A stretch of DNA of 64,000 nucleotides from Actinoplanes octamycinicus (GTDB lineage Bacteria; Actinomycetota; Actinomycetes; Mycobacteriales; Micromonosporaceae), in NCBI RefSeq assembly GCF_014205225.1, contig NZ_JACHNB010000001.1:6739501-6803500 (forward strand). Direction: 5' to 3'. The notes beneath the pieces are model-generated. The model was given only the letters and a program-made list of their open reading frames with translations, had not been told where the DNA came from and did no database searches. Shown one piece after another: positions 32,783 through 42,165 of the stretch (positions are counted from its first letter, which is position 1; every line of letters begins with the position of its first letter). Position numbers and translations under genes: made by a program.

Positions 32783-33205
32783 TCAGCGGGTGGCGGCGGC
32801 GGTCAGCAGTGTGAGGGTGTGCTGGTGGCCGCCCGCTTCGGCCCAGGAGACGGCGGTGTGCCCGGTGCCGCCGTCCTCGGCGCGGTGCGGGTCGGCGCCG
32901 GCGGCGAGCAGTTCGCGGACGGCGTCGTTGTGGCCCCAGCTGGCGGCGGCGCACAGCGGCAGGCCTTCCTCGCGGGTGCCGCTCTCCTGGTGCGGGTCGG
33001 CGCCGGCGGCGGTGAGCACGCGGACGTTCTCCGGCCGGTTCTGCACGCTGGCGCGGTAGAGGGCGGTGGTGCCGTCGCGGTTGGGCTGGTTGGGGTCGGC
33101 TCCGGCGCGCAGCAGGGCGCGGACTTGCCGGTCGCTGCCGAAGCCGGCGGCTTCCACGAGGCGTTCCTGCAGTTTCTTGCGGCGGCGCAGATTCATGAAG
33201 CCCAT
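32783..33205 (-). CDS. ankyrin-repeat protein
   Basis: The 140-residue protein contains three to four ankyrin repeats: RQVRALLRAGADPNQPNRDG, ENVRVLTAAGADPHQESGTR, DAVRELLAAGADPHRAEDGG and a partial last repeat ending LTLLTAAATR. Ankyrin repeats mediate protein binding. The start is ATG 33205 or ATG 33196; neither has a good ribosome-binding site. It is convergent with the DUF6319 gene. Confidence 0.85.
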   Translation of the reverse strand: MGFMNLRRRKKLQERLVEAAGFGSDRQVRALLRAGADPNQPNRDGTTALYRASVQNRPENVRVLTAAGADPHQESGTREEGLPLCAAASWGHNDAVRELLAAGADPHRAEDGGTGHTAVSWAEAGGHQHTLTLLTAAATR

Positions 33206-33219
33206 TATCCGGTATGGGG

Positions 33220-33375
33220 CAAAAGCCGGGGTGGCGGCTCTTGTCGGGATGCCGCTGGACGAGCCGGCGTGGCGGCGCTTGTCAGGGTGGAGCGGGTTGG
33301 CGGCGGCGCTGCTGGCGGCGCTTGTCGGGGTGCCGCGGAGGGGCCGGAGTGGCGGTGCGGGTCCGGGACGGCCGC
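33220..33375. repeat. imperfect tandem repeat in an intergenic gap
   Basis: A unit resembling GTGGCGGCKCTTGTCRGG recurs three times (about 33230, 33271 and 33317), two copies followed by GATGCCGC/GTGCCGC and by similar GAGCCGG/GGGCCGG sequence. Spacing is roughly 41-46 bases. Lies between the ankyrin gene and the uppP terminator; function unknown. Confidence 0.5.
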
Positions 33376-33414
33376 GGGTGTCTGTACAAGCTGCCGCTGA
33401 GGGGGCCCGGAGAC

Positions 33415-33449
33415 GAAAAAAGCGCCCGCACGAGTGCGAGCGCTTTTTC
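33415..33449 (-). terminator. strong rho-independent terminator after uppP
   Basis: Reading leftward from the uppP stop, GAAAAAGCGC...GCGCTTTTTT forms a long stem with an inner CGCAC/GTGCG pairing and a two-base loop, followed by a T-run. The A-run on the other side means it could also act in the opposite direction. Confidence 0.88.
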
Positions 33450-33457
33450 GGGTGGGG

Positions 33458-34294
33458 TCACTGGGCGGCGATGGTGCCTGTCGACAGCAGCAGGATCAGC
33501 AGGGAGCCCAGTGCGATCCGGTAGAAGATGAAGATGCTGTAGGAGTGCTTGGCGACGAACTTGAGCAGCCAGTTCACCGCGAAGTAGGCGACCACGAAGC
33601 TGACCACGGTGGCGACGATCGTGTTGACCCAGCCGACGCCGCCGGAGATCCGGTCGTACTCTTCGACGCCTTGCAGGATCGAGGCGCCGGTCAGGGCCGG
33701 GATGGACAGGAAGAACGACAGTTTGGTGACGGTCACCCGGTCGAAGTCGCGCAGCAGGCCGGCCGACATGGTGGAGCCGGACCGGGAGACGCCGGGGATC
33801 ACCGCGAGGCACTGGACGACGCCGATGATCAGGGAGTCCTTCCAGGTGATGTCGTCCTCGTGGCGGACCTGGGTGGCGGCGTGATCGGCGAAGGCCATCA
33901 CCCCGGACCACAGGATCAGGGCGATCGCGACGAACCACAGGCTGCGCAGCGTGGTCTCGATGGTGTCCTTGAAGGTCAGCCCGGCGATGACGATCGGGAG
34001 TGAGCCGAGCAGGACCGCGACCGCGAACCGGAAGTCCGGGTGTTCCCGGGCGGTCTTGCTGGCCAGGCCTTTGAAGAAGGCCGGGACGATCCGGACGATG
34101 TCCTTCATCAGGAAGATGATGGTGGCCAGGACTGCACCCGACTGGATGATCACGGTGAAGGCGGTGATGTCCGGGTCGTCGAGGCCGAACCCCATCAGTT
34201 TTTCCATGATGGTCAGGTGCCCGGTGCTCGAGACGGGGAGGAATTCGGTGATGCCCTCCACGGCACCGAGCAGAATTGCCTGGAAGATGTTCAA
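33458..34294 (-). CDS. uppP: undecaprenyl-diphosphate phosphatase UppP/BacA
   Basis: The 278-residue integral membrane protein contains both BacA motifs: AVEGITEFLPVSSTGHL (residues 11-27) and VIPGVSRSGSTMSAGLLRDF (about 165-184). It recycles undecaprenyl diphosphate to the monophosphate carrier for cell-wall synthesis and gives low-level bacitracin resistance. It starts with TTG 34294 (MNIFQAILLG), supported by AAAGGGCGGGA upstream and by the conserved N-terminus. A clear terminator follows. Confidence 0.95.
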   Translation of the reverse strand: MNIFQAILLGAVEGITEFLPVSSTGHLTIMEKLMGFGLDDPDITAFTVIIQSGAVLATIIFLMKDIVRIVPAFFKGLASKTAREHPDFRFAVAVLLGSLPIVIAGLTFKDTIETTLRSLWFVAIALILWSGVMAFADHAATQVRHEDDITWKDSLIIGVVQCLAVIPGVSRSGSTMSAGLLRDFDRVTVTKLSFFLSIPALTGASILQGVEEYDRISGGVGWVNTIVATVVSFVVAYFAVNWLLKFVAKHSYSIFIFYRIALGSLLILLLSTGTIAAQ

Positions 34295-34353
34295 ACCGTG
34301 ATCCCGCCCTTTGTCGCTTCGCCCTGACCGGGTTCAGAGCATAGGGGGACGAG

Positions 34354-35277
34354 TCAGGCGGACCGACGGCGGTCCCGGGCCGCGGCGATCGTGTACGCCG
34401 GGTCACGGTCCAGGTTGTGCCGGTCACGGTCGTAGCGGCGGGTGGTGCGCGGGTCGGCGTGGCCCATCGCGTCCTGGACGTCTTCGAGGGGGACGCCTTC
34501 GGCGCGGGCGGCGGTGGCGAAGGCGTGCCGCAGCGAGTGCGGGGACATCTTCGCCGCGCCGGGGATGCCGGCCTCCTCGGCGAGGCGGCGGACCAGGCGG
34601 AAGACGGCGTGCCGGTCGATGCGGGCGCCGCTGGCGGTGGTGAACAGTGGCCCGTCGTGGGTGCCGCGCTCGCGCAGGTAGGCGTCGAGCATGGCGGCGG
34701 CGGCCGGGGTGAGCACGCGGCGGCGGGGCCGGCCGCCCTTGCCGATGAACCGGACGGTGCGGTGCCCGCGCTCCCAGCCGAGGTCGGTCAGGTCGAGGCT
34801 GACCAGCTCCCCCACCCGCAGGCCGAGGTCGGCGAGCAGGGTGAGCACGGCGCGGTGGCGCAGCGCGGCCGGGCCCTGCTGCCGGTCGGCGGCGGCCAGC
34901 ACCGCGTCGACCTGGTCGGGGGTCAGGCCGACGGTGGCGGAGTGGTCCCGGTCGACGTAGGGCCGGTCGGCGCCGCCGACCGGGTTGGCGTCGATCACCC
35001 GGAGTTTGACCAGGAACGCGTACCAGGAGGACAGGCCGGACAGTTTGCGGGCGACGGTGGCGGCGGCCATCGGGCGGGCCTCCAGGGCGCGGGCGTACGC
35101 GTTGACGTCCAGGAAGGAGGCGTGCAGCGGGTCGAGGCCGTGGTCGGTGCACCAGGACAGCCAGGAGGCGACGTCGCGGCGGTAGGCGTCGCGGGTGTGC
35201 TCGGACAGCCGCCGGTTCTCCAGCCAGGCCTCGGTGAACTGGGTGGCGGAGGCGGTGACGTGGGGCAGCAGCGACAT
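34354..35277 (-). CDS. tyrosine recombinase (XerD-like integrase)
   Basis: The 307-residue protein has the core-binding domain (RRLSEHTRDAYRRDVASWLS) and full catalytic set: LGLRVGELVSLDL (Arg), IGKGGRPRRRVL (Lys), SPHSLRHAFATAARAEGV (HxxR) and MGHADPRTTRRYDRD (His, Tyr). The RYDRDRHNLDRDPAY tail is common in actinomycete integrases that stand beside housekeeping genes. No att site or mobile-element cargo is visible. It starts 14 bases before the ABC-F stop and runs in the same direction. Together with the recombinase at 26.6-27.6 kb it flanks the dif site. Confidence 0.9.
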   Translation of the reverse strand: MSLLPHVTASATQFTEAWLENRRLSEHTRDAYRRDVASWLSWCTDHGLDPLHASFLDVNAYARALEARPMAAATVARKLSGLSSWYAFLVKLRVIDANPVGGADRPYVDRDHSATVGLTPDQVDAVLAAADRQQGPAALRHRAVLTLLADLGLRVGELVSLDLTDLGWERGHRTVRFIGKGGRPRRRVLTPAAAAMLDAYLRERGTHDGPLFTTASGARIDRHAVFRLVRRLAEEAGIPGAAKMSPHSLRHAFATAARAEGVPLEDVQDAMGHADPRTTRRYDRDRHNLDRDPAYTIAAARDRRRSA

Positions 35278-35290
35278 GCGGCCCAGTTTC

Positions 35291-36883
<1,593 letters not shown>

Positions 36884-36932
36884 GGCGTGGCCTTTCGGGA
36901 GAGCGCGGGTCCGACGGGGTTCTCGGGTGCTC
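36884..36932 (-). promoter_or_regulatory. hairpin between leader peptide and ABC-F start
   Basis: On the minus strand GAGAGC (near 36933) can pair with GCTCTC (near 36899) just in front of the AAAGG ribosome-binding site of the ABC-F gene. With the leader frame upstream this resembles attenuators of antibiotic-resistance ABC-F genes. No T-run follows, so translational rather than transcriptional control would be expected. Confidence 0.4.
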
Positions 36933-37073
36933 TCACATCGGCTGCTCGGGCTCCTCGCGGTCGGGGCCGGGTCCGGGTCCGCGGCCAACTCTGCCGCGCC
37001 GATCCGGCCCCCGCAACCCGATATGGCCCACGGTCCGCTGTTCGCCGCGGGGTCCGCTTCGCCTGCGGCGCAT
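36933..37073 (-). CDS. possible 46-residue arginine-rich leader peptide of the ABC-F gene
   Basis: ATG 37073 lies 22 bases after the aminotransferase stop and opens a 46-codon frame beginning [20 protein letters not shown] and ending in ATG TGA 50 bases upstream of the ABC-F start. Arg-x-Arg motifs at the start of leader peptides are known to arrest ribosomes in the presence of macrolides. No strong ribosome-binding site is seen, and the rest of the peptide is low-complexity, so it may be accidental. Confidence 0.35.
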   Translation of the reverse strand: MRRRRSGPRGEQRTVGHIGLRGPDRRGRVGRGPGPGPDREEPEQPM

Positions 37074-37094
37074 GGTGCGGTACGCGGTCAGCGT

Positions 37095-38246
37095 TCAGCC
37101 CGCGGTGATCGCTGTGCCGAGGCGCCGCATCCCCTCGGTGATCTGCTCCGGGGTGCTGGTGGTGAACGACAGCCGCAGTGTGGCCCGGTCCGGGTCGGCG
37201 GCGTAGAACGCGGCGCCCGGCACGAACGCCACGTCGTGCGCGAGCGCGGCCGGCAGGATCGCGGCGGTGTCGGCCGGCCCGGGCAGGGTGACCCAGACGA
37301 ACATGCCGCCGTCCGGGTCGGTCCACCGGGTGCCGGCCGGCATCACCTGCGCCAGCATGGTGAGCATGGTGTCGCGGCGCTGCCGGTAGGCGGCGCGCAG
37401 CCGGCCGACGTGCGCGTCCAGGTCGGTGGTGGCCAGGTAGTGCGCGGCGGCGGCCTGGTCGACCGTGGAGGTGTGCAGGTCGGCGGCCTGCTTGGCGACG
37501 ATCAGCGCGGCCCGTAGCGGCTCGGGGGCGCGCAGCCAGCCGAGCCGCAGCCCCGGGGCGCCGATCTTGGAGAGGCTGCCGAGGTGGATGACCCGGTCGC
37601 TGCCGGCGGCCAGCGGGGTCAGGTGCTCGCCGCGGTAGCGCAGTTCGCCGTACGGGTCGTCCTCGACGATCCACACGCCGTGACGCTCGGCGAGCTCGAC
37701 GATCGCGGCGCGCCGGTCGGCGGGCAGCGTGCGGCCGGTCGGGTTGGCGAAGGTCGGCACCAGGTAGAGCAGCCGCGGGCGGTCGCGGGCGAAGACCTCG
37801 GCGACGGCGGCCGGGTCGTCCGCGGTGACCGGGACGATCCGGGCGCCGGCCATGCCGAAGCACTGCAGGGCGGCCAGGTAGGTGGGCTGTTCGACGGCGA
37901 CGACCGCGCCCGGGTCGAGCAGGGCGGCGGCGACCAGGGTGAGCGCCTGCTGCGAGCCGGTGGTGATCAGCAGCTGGCCGGCGGTGGTCGGCAGGCCGCG
38001 GCCGGTCAGCCGGGCGGCGGCCAGTTCACGCAGCCGGGCGTCGCCCTCGGTCGGCGCGTACTGCAGGTGGCGGCGGGCGGCCGGGCCGGACAGCACGGCG
38101 GTGAAGGCGGCCCGCCAGCCGTTGACGTCGAACAGTTCCGGGGCGGGCAGGCCACCGGCGAACGAGATGATCTCCGGGCGGTCGGTCAGGGCGAGCAGGT
38201 CGCGCACGGGTGAACTGGTCACCGCGGCCAGGCGCTGACGGGGCAT
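37095..38246 (-). CDS. PLP-dependent class I/II aminotransferase (2-aminoadipate transaminase-like)
   Basis: The 383-residue protein matches the fold-type I group related to LysN/AadAT and MocR catalytic domains: IISFAGGLPAPELFDVNGWR, LQYAPTEGDARLRELAAARL, ITTGSQQALTLVAAALLDPG, YLVPTFANPTGRTLP, WIVEDDPYGELRYRGE and SLSKIGAPGLRLGW with the PLP-binding Lys. It has no DNA-binding domain. Substrate specificity cannot be fixed. ATG 38246 begins MPRQRLAAVT. Confidence 0.92.
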   Translation of the reverse strand: MPRQRLAAVTSSPVRDLLALTDRPEIISFAGGLPAPELFDVNGWRAAFTAVLSGPAARRHLQYAPTEGDARLRELAAARLTGRGLPTTAGQLLITTGSQQALTLVAAALLDPGAVVAVEQPTYLAALQCFGMAGARIVPVTADDPAAVAEVFARDRPRLLYLVPTFANPTGRTLPADRRAAIVELAERHGVWIVEDDPYGELRYRGEHLTPLAAGSDRVIHLGSLSKIGAPGLRLGWLRAPEPLRAALIVAKQAADLHTSTVDQAAAAHYLATTDLDAHVGRLRAAYRQRRDTMLTMLAQVMPAGTRWTDPDGGMFVWVTLPGPADTAAILPAALAHDVAFVPGAAFYAADPDRATLRLSFTTSTPEQITEGMRRLGTAITAG

Positions 38247-38517
38247 GCGAACGGGTCCGTTTCCGGTGGGGTGCGGGAGTGCCCACGGGCGGCGGACGGT
38301 GGTGCCATCGGCGCGTGCGGCGAGAAACGGCCTGGTTGAGGCGCTGCCGGAAGCCTAACGCCGGTTCAGGACCGGATTGGACCCGGAATTGGTTTGCCTG
38401 GCGGTCCAAACCGGGCCGGGTGATCCGGGTGCGGCGGGGCTGTGGCGCACCGATGAATTTGGCAGGCTTCTGGAGTCTGCGTTGTCGACACGCACGGACG
38501 GCGAACGGAGCACTGCG
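38247..38517 (+). promoter_or_regulatory. divergent promoter region with a TTGGACC inverted repeat
   Basis: This 270-base gap separates the aminotransferase and the DHFR-like genes. It contains TTGGACC (38377-38383) and GGTCCAA (38403-38409), plus an internal GGTTTG...CAAACC pairing (38391-38412). These are possible operators or RNA hairpins. No coding frame is supported. Confidence 0.35.
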
Positions 38518-39132
38518 ATGGCGAAGCTGATCTCGACCCTGTTCATCTCGGCCGACGGGGTCGCCGAGATCGATCCCGAGTGGCACTTCCCGTACTTCGA
38601 CGAGAACATGGGCCGGGCCGTCAGCGAGGACTACGAGACCGCTGACGTGCTGCTGATCGCCCGGCCGACCTACGACAGCTTCGCCGGGGCGTGGCCGGAG
38701 CGCGAGGCCGCCGGCGGGGAGGATGCGCCGTTCGCCAAGCAGCTCGGCGACATCCGCAAGATCGTCGTGTCGCGGCAGCCCCGGGAGTTCACCTGGCGCA
38801 ATTCGGAGCTGCTGCGGGGCGACCTGGTCGAGGCGGTGACCGCGCTCAAGCAGGACGACGGGGTGCGCGGGATCCTGATCCCCGGGTCGCTGTCGGTGGT
38901 GCAGCAGCTGCTGGCGGCCGGGCTGATCGACGAGTTGCGGCTGCTGGTGCATCCGGTCGCGGCGCGCAAGGGCCGCCGGTTGTTCGACGAGGGCGACCGG
39001 CCGTACCACCTGAAGGTGGCGGCGGCCGAGGTGTTCCCGACCGGGACGATCCGGGTGATCTACACGCCGGGCGAGGCGCCCGGGCAGGCCGGCTACGAGG
39101 ACACGAAGGGCAAGGTCACGCCGGAGGGCTGA
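38518..39132 (+). CDS. dihydrofolate reductase-family protein (RibD C-terminal-like)
   Basis: The 204-residue protein matches the DHFR/RibD-C-like family common in actinomycetes: KLISTLFISADGVAEIDPEW, ADVLLIARPTYDSFAGAWPE, RKIVVSRQPREFTWRNSELL, GILIPGSLSVVQQLLAAGLI and LLVHPVAARKGRRLFDEGD. It probably binds NADPH; its substrate is not known. ATG 38518 follows CGGAG at eight bases. The more upstream in-frame codons lack support. Confidence 0.9.
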   Translation: MAKLISTLFISADGVAEIDPEWHFPYFDENMGRAVSEDYETADVLLIARPTYDSFAGAWPEREAAGGEDAPFAKQLGDIRKIVVSRQPREFTWRNSELLRGDLVEAVTALKQDDGVRGILIPGSLSVVQQLLAAGLIDELRLLVHPVAARKGRRLFDEGDRPYHLKVAAAEVFPTGTIRVIYTPGEAPGQAGYEDTKGKVTPEG

Positions 39133-39252
39133 GGACGCGGCCGGGCCGGGGCGGCATCCGGCGGGGGTGCCGTGCTGGCAGCCCCGCCGGACACCGCCGG
39201 GCGGAAACCGTGGCCGGGACGGACCCGGCCGGGTGGGTGCGGCCGGCGCGGG

Positions 39253-40119
39253 TCACGCGGCCGCGGCGAGGCGCATGCCCTGCGCGTCGGTGACGCTCAG
39301 CCGGCTGGCCATGGTGCTGCGGGCGGCGATCTGCGCGGCGTAGGCGGCCCGGCGGCGGGTGACGCAGCCGTCCTTGGCGACCGGGCCGCTGACCTGCTCC
39401 ATGTGGGTGGTCAGGCCGTCGCGCAGCAGGGCCAGGGCCTCGGTGCGCAGCTGCGAGACCCGCGACTCGGTGACCCCCAGCTCGGCGGCGACCTCGGACA
39501 GCGGGCGCTCCTGCAGGAAGGACGCCTCGACGACGAAACGCAGCCGCTCCGGCAGCACGGTCACCGCGTCGTGCAGGTAGCCGAGCCGCTCGCGGTGCAG
39601 CAGCATCTCCTCCGGGTTCATCGACGACTCGGTGACCATGTCCTCGGCGGCGCCGGCGGTGAAACCCTGCAGCGACAGCACCGCGGCGCGCTGCACGTCG
39701 TCGTCGACGCTGGACAGCTCGCCGACCGCGACACCGAGCAGCTCGGCCAGCTCGTCGGCGGTCGGGGTGCGGCCCAGCTGGCGGGTCAGCTCCTCGCGGG
39801 CCACGTCGGCGCGGCGGGCCCGGGCCCGGACCGAGCGCGACGCCCAGTCCATGCTGCGCAGCTCGTCGAGCAGGGCGCCGCGGACCCGGACGGCGGCGAA
39901 CCGGCCGAACGGGATGCCCCGCGACTGGTCGTAGGCCTGCGCGGCGGTCACCAGGGCGGCGTAGCCGGCCGAGGCGAGGTCGTCGCGGTGCACGTGCGGC
40001 GGCACCTTGAACAGCATCTCGCGGACCATGTGGCCGACCAGCGCCATGTTGTCGCGGATCAGCTGCTCCTGCTCGCGGGTCACGGACCGGGCGGCGGTGC
40101 TGATGGCGGTCGCGGTCAT
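39253..40119 (-). CDS. FliA/WhiG-type sigma-70 factor
   Basis: The 288-residue protein has sigma region 2 (LIRDNMALVGHMVREMLFKV, DDLASAGYAALVTAAQAYD, RGIPFGRFAAVRVRGALLDE, LRSMDWASRSVR) and region 4 (LPERLRFVVEASFLQERPLS, VAAELGVTESRVSQLRTEAL), the hallmarks of the flagellar FliA/WhiG group. A tail of about 45 residues (KDGCVTRRRAAYAAQIAARS) follows region 4, longer than usual. In motile-spore actinomycetes several FliA paralogues control zoospore genes, which fits the proposed host group. ATG 40119 is preceded by GGGGGGAA at six bases. Confidence 0.93.
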   Translation of the reverse strand: MTATAISTAARSVTREQEQLIRDNMALVGHMVREMLFKVPPHVHRDDLASAGYAALVTAAQAYDQSRGIPFGRFAAVRVRGALLDELRSMDWASRSVRARARRADVAREELTRQLGRTPTADELAELLGVAVGELSSVDDDVQRAAVLSLQGFTAGAAEDMVTESSMNPEEMLLHRERLGYLHDAVTVLPERLRFVVEASFLQERPLSEVAAELGVTESRVSQLRTEALALLRDGLTTHMEQVSGPVAKDGCVTRRRAAYAAQIAARSTMASRLSVTDAQGMRLAAAA

Positions 40120-40257
40120 TTCGATTCCCCCCGTGGTGTCGGTTGCAGGGGGAACTTTTCGCGGCTACGGGTGCAGCAGGTGGTCGCTCTCGGTTGCTGC
40201 TCGGTTGCACTCCGAAATTCTTCTCAAGTCCGCGGATCGGCTTCATAGCAGACCCAC

Positions 40258-40411
40258 AGCCCGCCCGTCTTGACTTTGACAGGCGGGCTGACCAGCACTT
40301 TCCGCGCCGGCGGCGCAGGGTGGCCGGGCGTGGGGCGCCGGCCGGCCGGGGGCTGAGCAGCACTTTCCGCGCCGGCGGCGTGGGGTGGCCGGGCCTGGGC
40401 GCCGGCTGGGG
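40258..40411. repeat. hairpin followed by a 60-base direct repeat (period 65)
   Basis: AGCCCGCC (40258-40265) pairs with GGCGGGCT (40282-40289), with a 16-base loop. From 40287 a segment containing CAGCACTTTCCGCGCCGGCG and GGTGGCCGGGC is repeated from 40352 with few changes, an offset of 65 bases. The second copy ends at the stop of the response regulator gene. No function is evident; it may be a transcript end or a duplicated regulatory element of the upstream sigma gene. Confidence 0.6.
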
Positions 40412-41023
40412 TCAGCCGAGCAGCCAGCCGTTGTCGACGGCCAGCCGGACCGCCTCGGCGCGGGTGCGGGCGCCGGTCTTGCCGATCGCGGCGGACAGGT
40501 GGTTGCGCACGGTGCCGTCGGACAGGCGCAGCTCGCGGGCGATGTCGGCGACCGTGCCGCCGTCGCGGGCGGCGCGCAGCACGTCGCTCTCGCGGTCGGT
40601 CAGCGGCGAGTCGCCGTGCGCCAGGCTCTGCGCGGCCAGGGCCGGGTCGACCACCCGCAGGCCCTGGTGCACCCGGCGGACCGCGTCGGCCAGCTGCCGG
40701 GCCGGGGTGTCCTTGACGACGAACCCGCTGGCCCCGGCCGCCATCGCCTGGCGCAGGTAGCCGGCCCGGCCGAAGGTGGTCACCATCAGCACCTTGCAGC
40801 CGGGCAGCGACTCGCGCAGCAGCCGGGCCGCGGCGATCCCGTCCAGGCCGGGCATCTGCACGTCGAGCAGCGCCACGTCGACCTCGTGGCCGCGGGCCGC
40901 CTCCAGGACCTCGTCGCCGCGGCCGACCTCAGCGACCACCTTCAGGTCCGGTTCCAGGTCGAGCAGGGCCGCCATCGCGCCGCGCACCAGGGCCTGATCG
41001 TCGGCGAGCAACAGTTTGATCAT
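40412..41023 (-). CDS. NarL/DesR-type response regulator
   Basis: The 203-residue protein has a receiver domain (LLLADDQALVRGAMAALLDL acidic pocket, VALLDVQMPGLDGI with the phosphorylated Asp near residue 54, then VVKDTP) and a C-terminal LuxR helix-turn-helix (LTDRESDVLRAARDGGTVAD, then SDGTVRNHLSAAIGKTGART). Its start overlaps the kinase stop (ATGA). The operon order ABC ATPase, permease, kinase, regulator suggests that it controls the exporter genes upstream. Confidence 0.95.
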   Translation of the reverse strand: MIKLLLADDQALVRGAMAALLDLEPDLKVVAEVGRGDEVLEAARGHEVDVALLDVQMPGLDGIAAARLLRESLPGCKVLMVTTFGRAGYLRQAMAAGASGFVVKDTPARQLADAVRRVHQGLRVVDPALAAQSLAHGDSPLTDRESDVLRAARDGGTVADIARELRLSDGTVRNHLSAAIGKTGARTRAEAVRLAVDNGWLLG

Positions 41024-42144
41024 GAGGGGACCTCCACTCGGACCCGGAAGCCGGGCTCGTTCTGCCGGCTACCGGCGATCAGGTGCGCGCCCAGCTCGTC
41101 GGCGCGCCGGCGCAGCCCGGCCAGGCCCTGCCCGCCGCCGGGCGCCGGGTCGCCGCCCTGCCCGTCGTCGACGATCTCGACGCTGTCCGGGCTCAGCCGC
41201 ACCTCGGCGTGCCGGGCCCGGCTGTGCCGCACGATGTTGGTGACCGCCTCCCGGATCGTCCAGGCGAACAGCTCCCGGTTGCGGGTCGGCACGTCGTCGG
41301 CGGCGCCGGGCAGCCGCGCCTCGACGTTCGCCGCGGCCAGGGCGGCCCGGGCCGCGGCGATCTCGCCGGGCAGCGAGATGCCGCGCATGTTCAGCGCGGT
41401 CGCCCGCACGTCGGCCAGCGCGTCGCGGGCCAGCGACTCCAGGTCGCGCAGCTCGGCGCGGGCCCGGTCCAGGTCGACGTCGAGCAGCCGCTGGGCCAGC
41501 TCGGCCTTGACCGCGACCACGGTCAGCGAGTGCCCGAGGATGTCGTGCAGGTCCCCGGCGATCCGCGAGCGTTCGTCGGCGACGGCCAGCTCGGCCAGCT
41601 CGTTCTGCGCCTGGATCAGCCGGCCCTGCCGTTCGAAGGCCAGCCGCATCCCCCAGGTGGCGGCCGCCGCGAGGACCACCGCCAAGGCGTAGCCCTGGCT
41701 GCTGGCCCGCCAGCCCGGCACGAACCGGATGGCCGCCTCGACCGCGATCGCCACGGTCACCGCGACGCCCAGGCCGTGCCGCAGCGGGAGCCCCATCACC
41801 GCGGCGGCGCTGATGTAGACCGCGCAGGTCAGGATGGACTCCCCGGCGGCGGGCAGCTGCAGCAGCGCCAGCGCGAGCAGGGTCAGCAGCCCGAGCCAGA
41901 CCCGCAGCTCCGGACCGGGGTACCCGCCGGGCACGTCGCGCGGGCGGCGCATCGTGGCGACCAGCAGGATGTAGGTGAGCGCGAACAGCGCGAGGGCGAG
42001 CAGGCCGACCGTGCGCCACATCCCGGGCGGATGCCTGACCAGCGCGCCCAGGTTGCCGCCCAGGTAGAACAGCCAGATCGCGGCGAACACCCAGCCGGCG
42101 CGGAAACCGCGGCGGCCGGGTGTCTCGGAAGGTGCCGGCGCCAT
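41020..42144 (-). CDS. DesK-like sensor histidine kinase
   Basis: The 374-residue protein has five to six N-terminal membrane segments (residues 18-165), followed by a HisKA_3 dimerisation helix with the phosphorylated His in RIAGDLHDILGHSLTVVAVK, and a GHKL ATPase (IREAVTNIVRHSRARHAEVR N-box, EIVDDGQGGD G-box, GQGLAGLRRRADELGA). This is the DesK type, often sensing membrane state or cell-wall drugs. It is coupled to the regulator gene and sits 21 bases after the ABC permease gene. Confidence 0.95.
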   Translation of the reverse strand: MAPAPSETPGRRGFRAGWVFAAIWLFYLGGNLGALVRHPPGMWRTVGLLALALFALTYILLVATMRRPRDVPGGYPGPELRVWLGLLTLLALALLQLPAAGESILTCAVYISAAAVMGLPLRHGLGVAVTVAIAVEAAIRFVPGWRASSQGYALAVVLAAAATWGMRLAFERQGRLIQAQNELAELAVADERSRIAGDLHDILGHSLTVVAVKAELAQRLLDVDLDRARAELRDLESLARDALADVRATALNMRGISLPGEIAAARAALAAANVEARLPGAADDVPTRNRELFAWTIREAVTNIVRHSRARHAEVRLSPDSVEIVDDGQGGDPAPGGGQGLAGLRRRADELGAHLIAGSRQNEPGFRVRVEVPS

Positions 42145-42165
42145 GAGGGGAACGGTACCGGCCGA

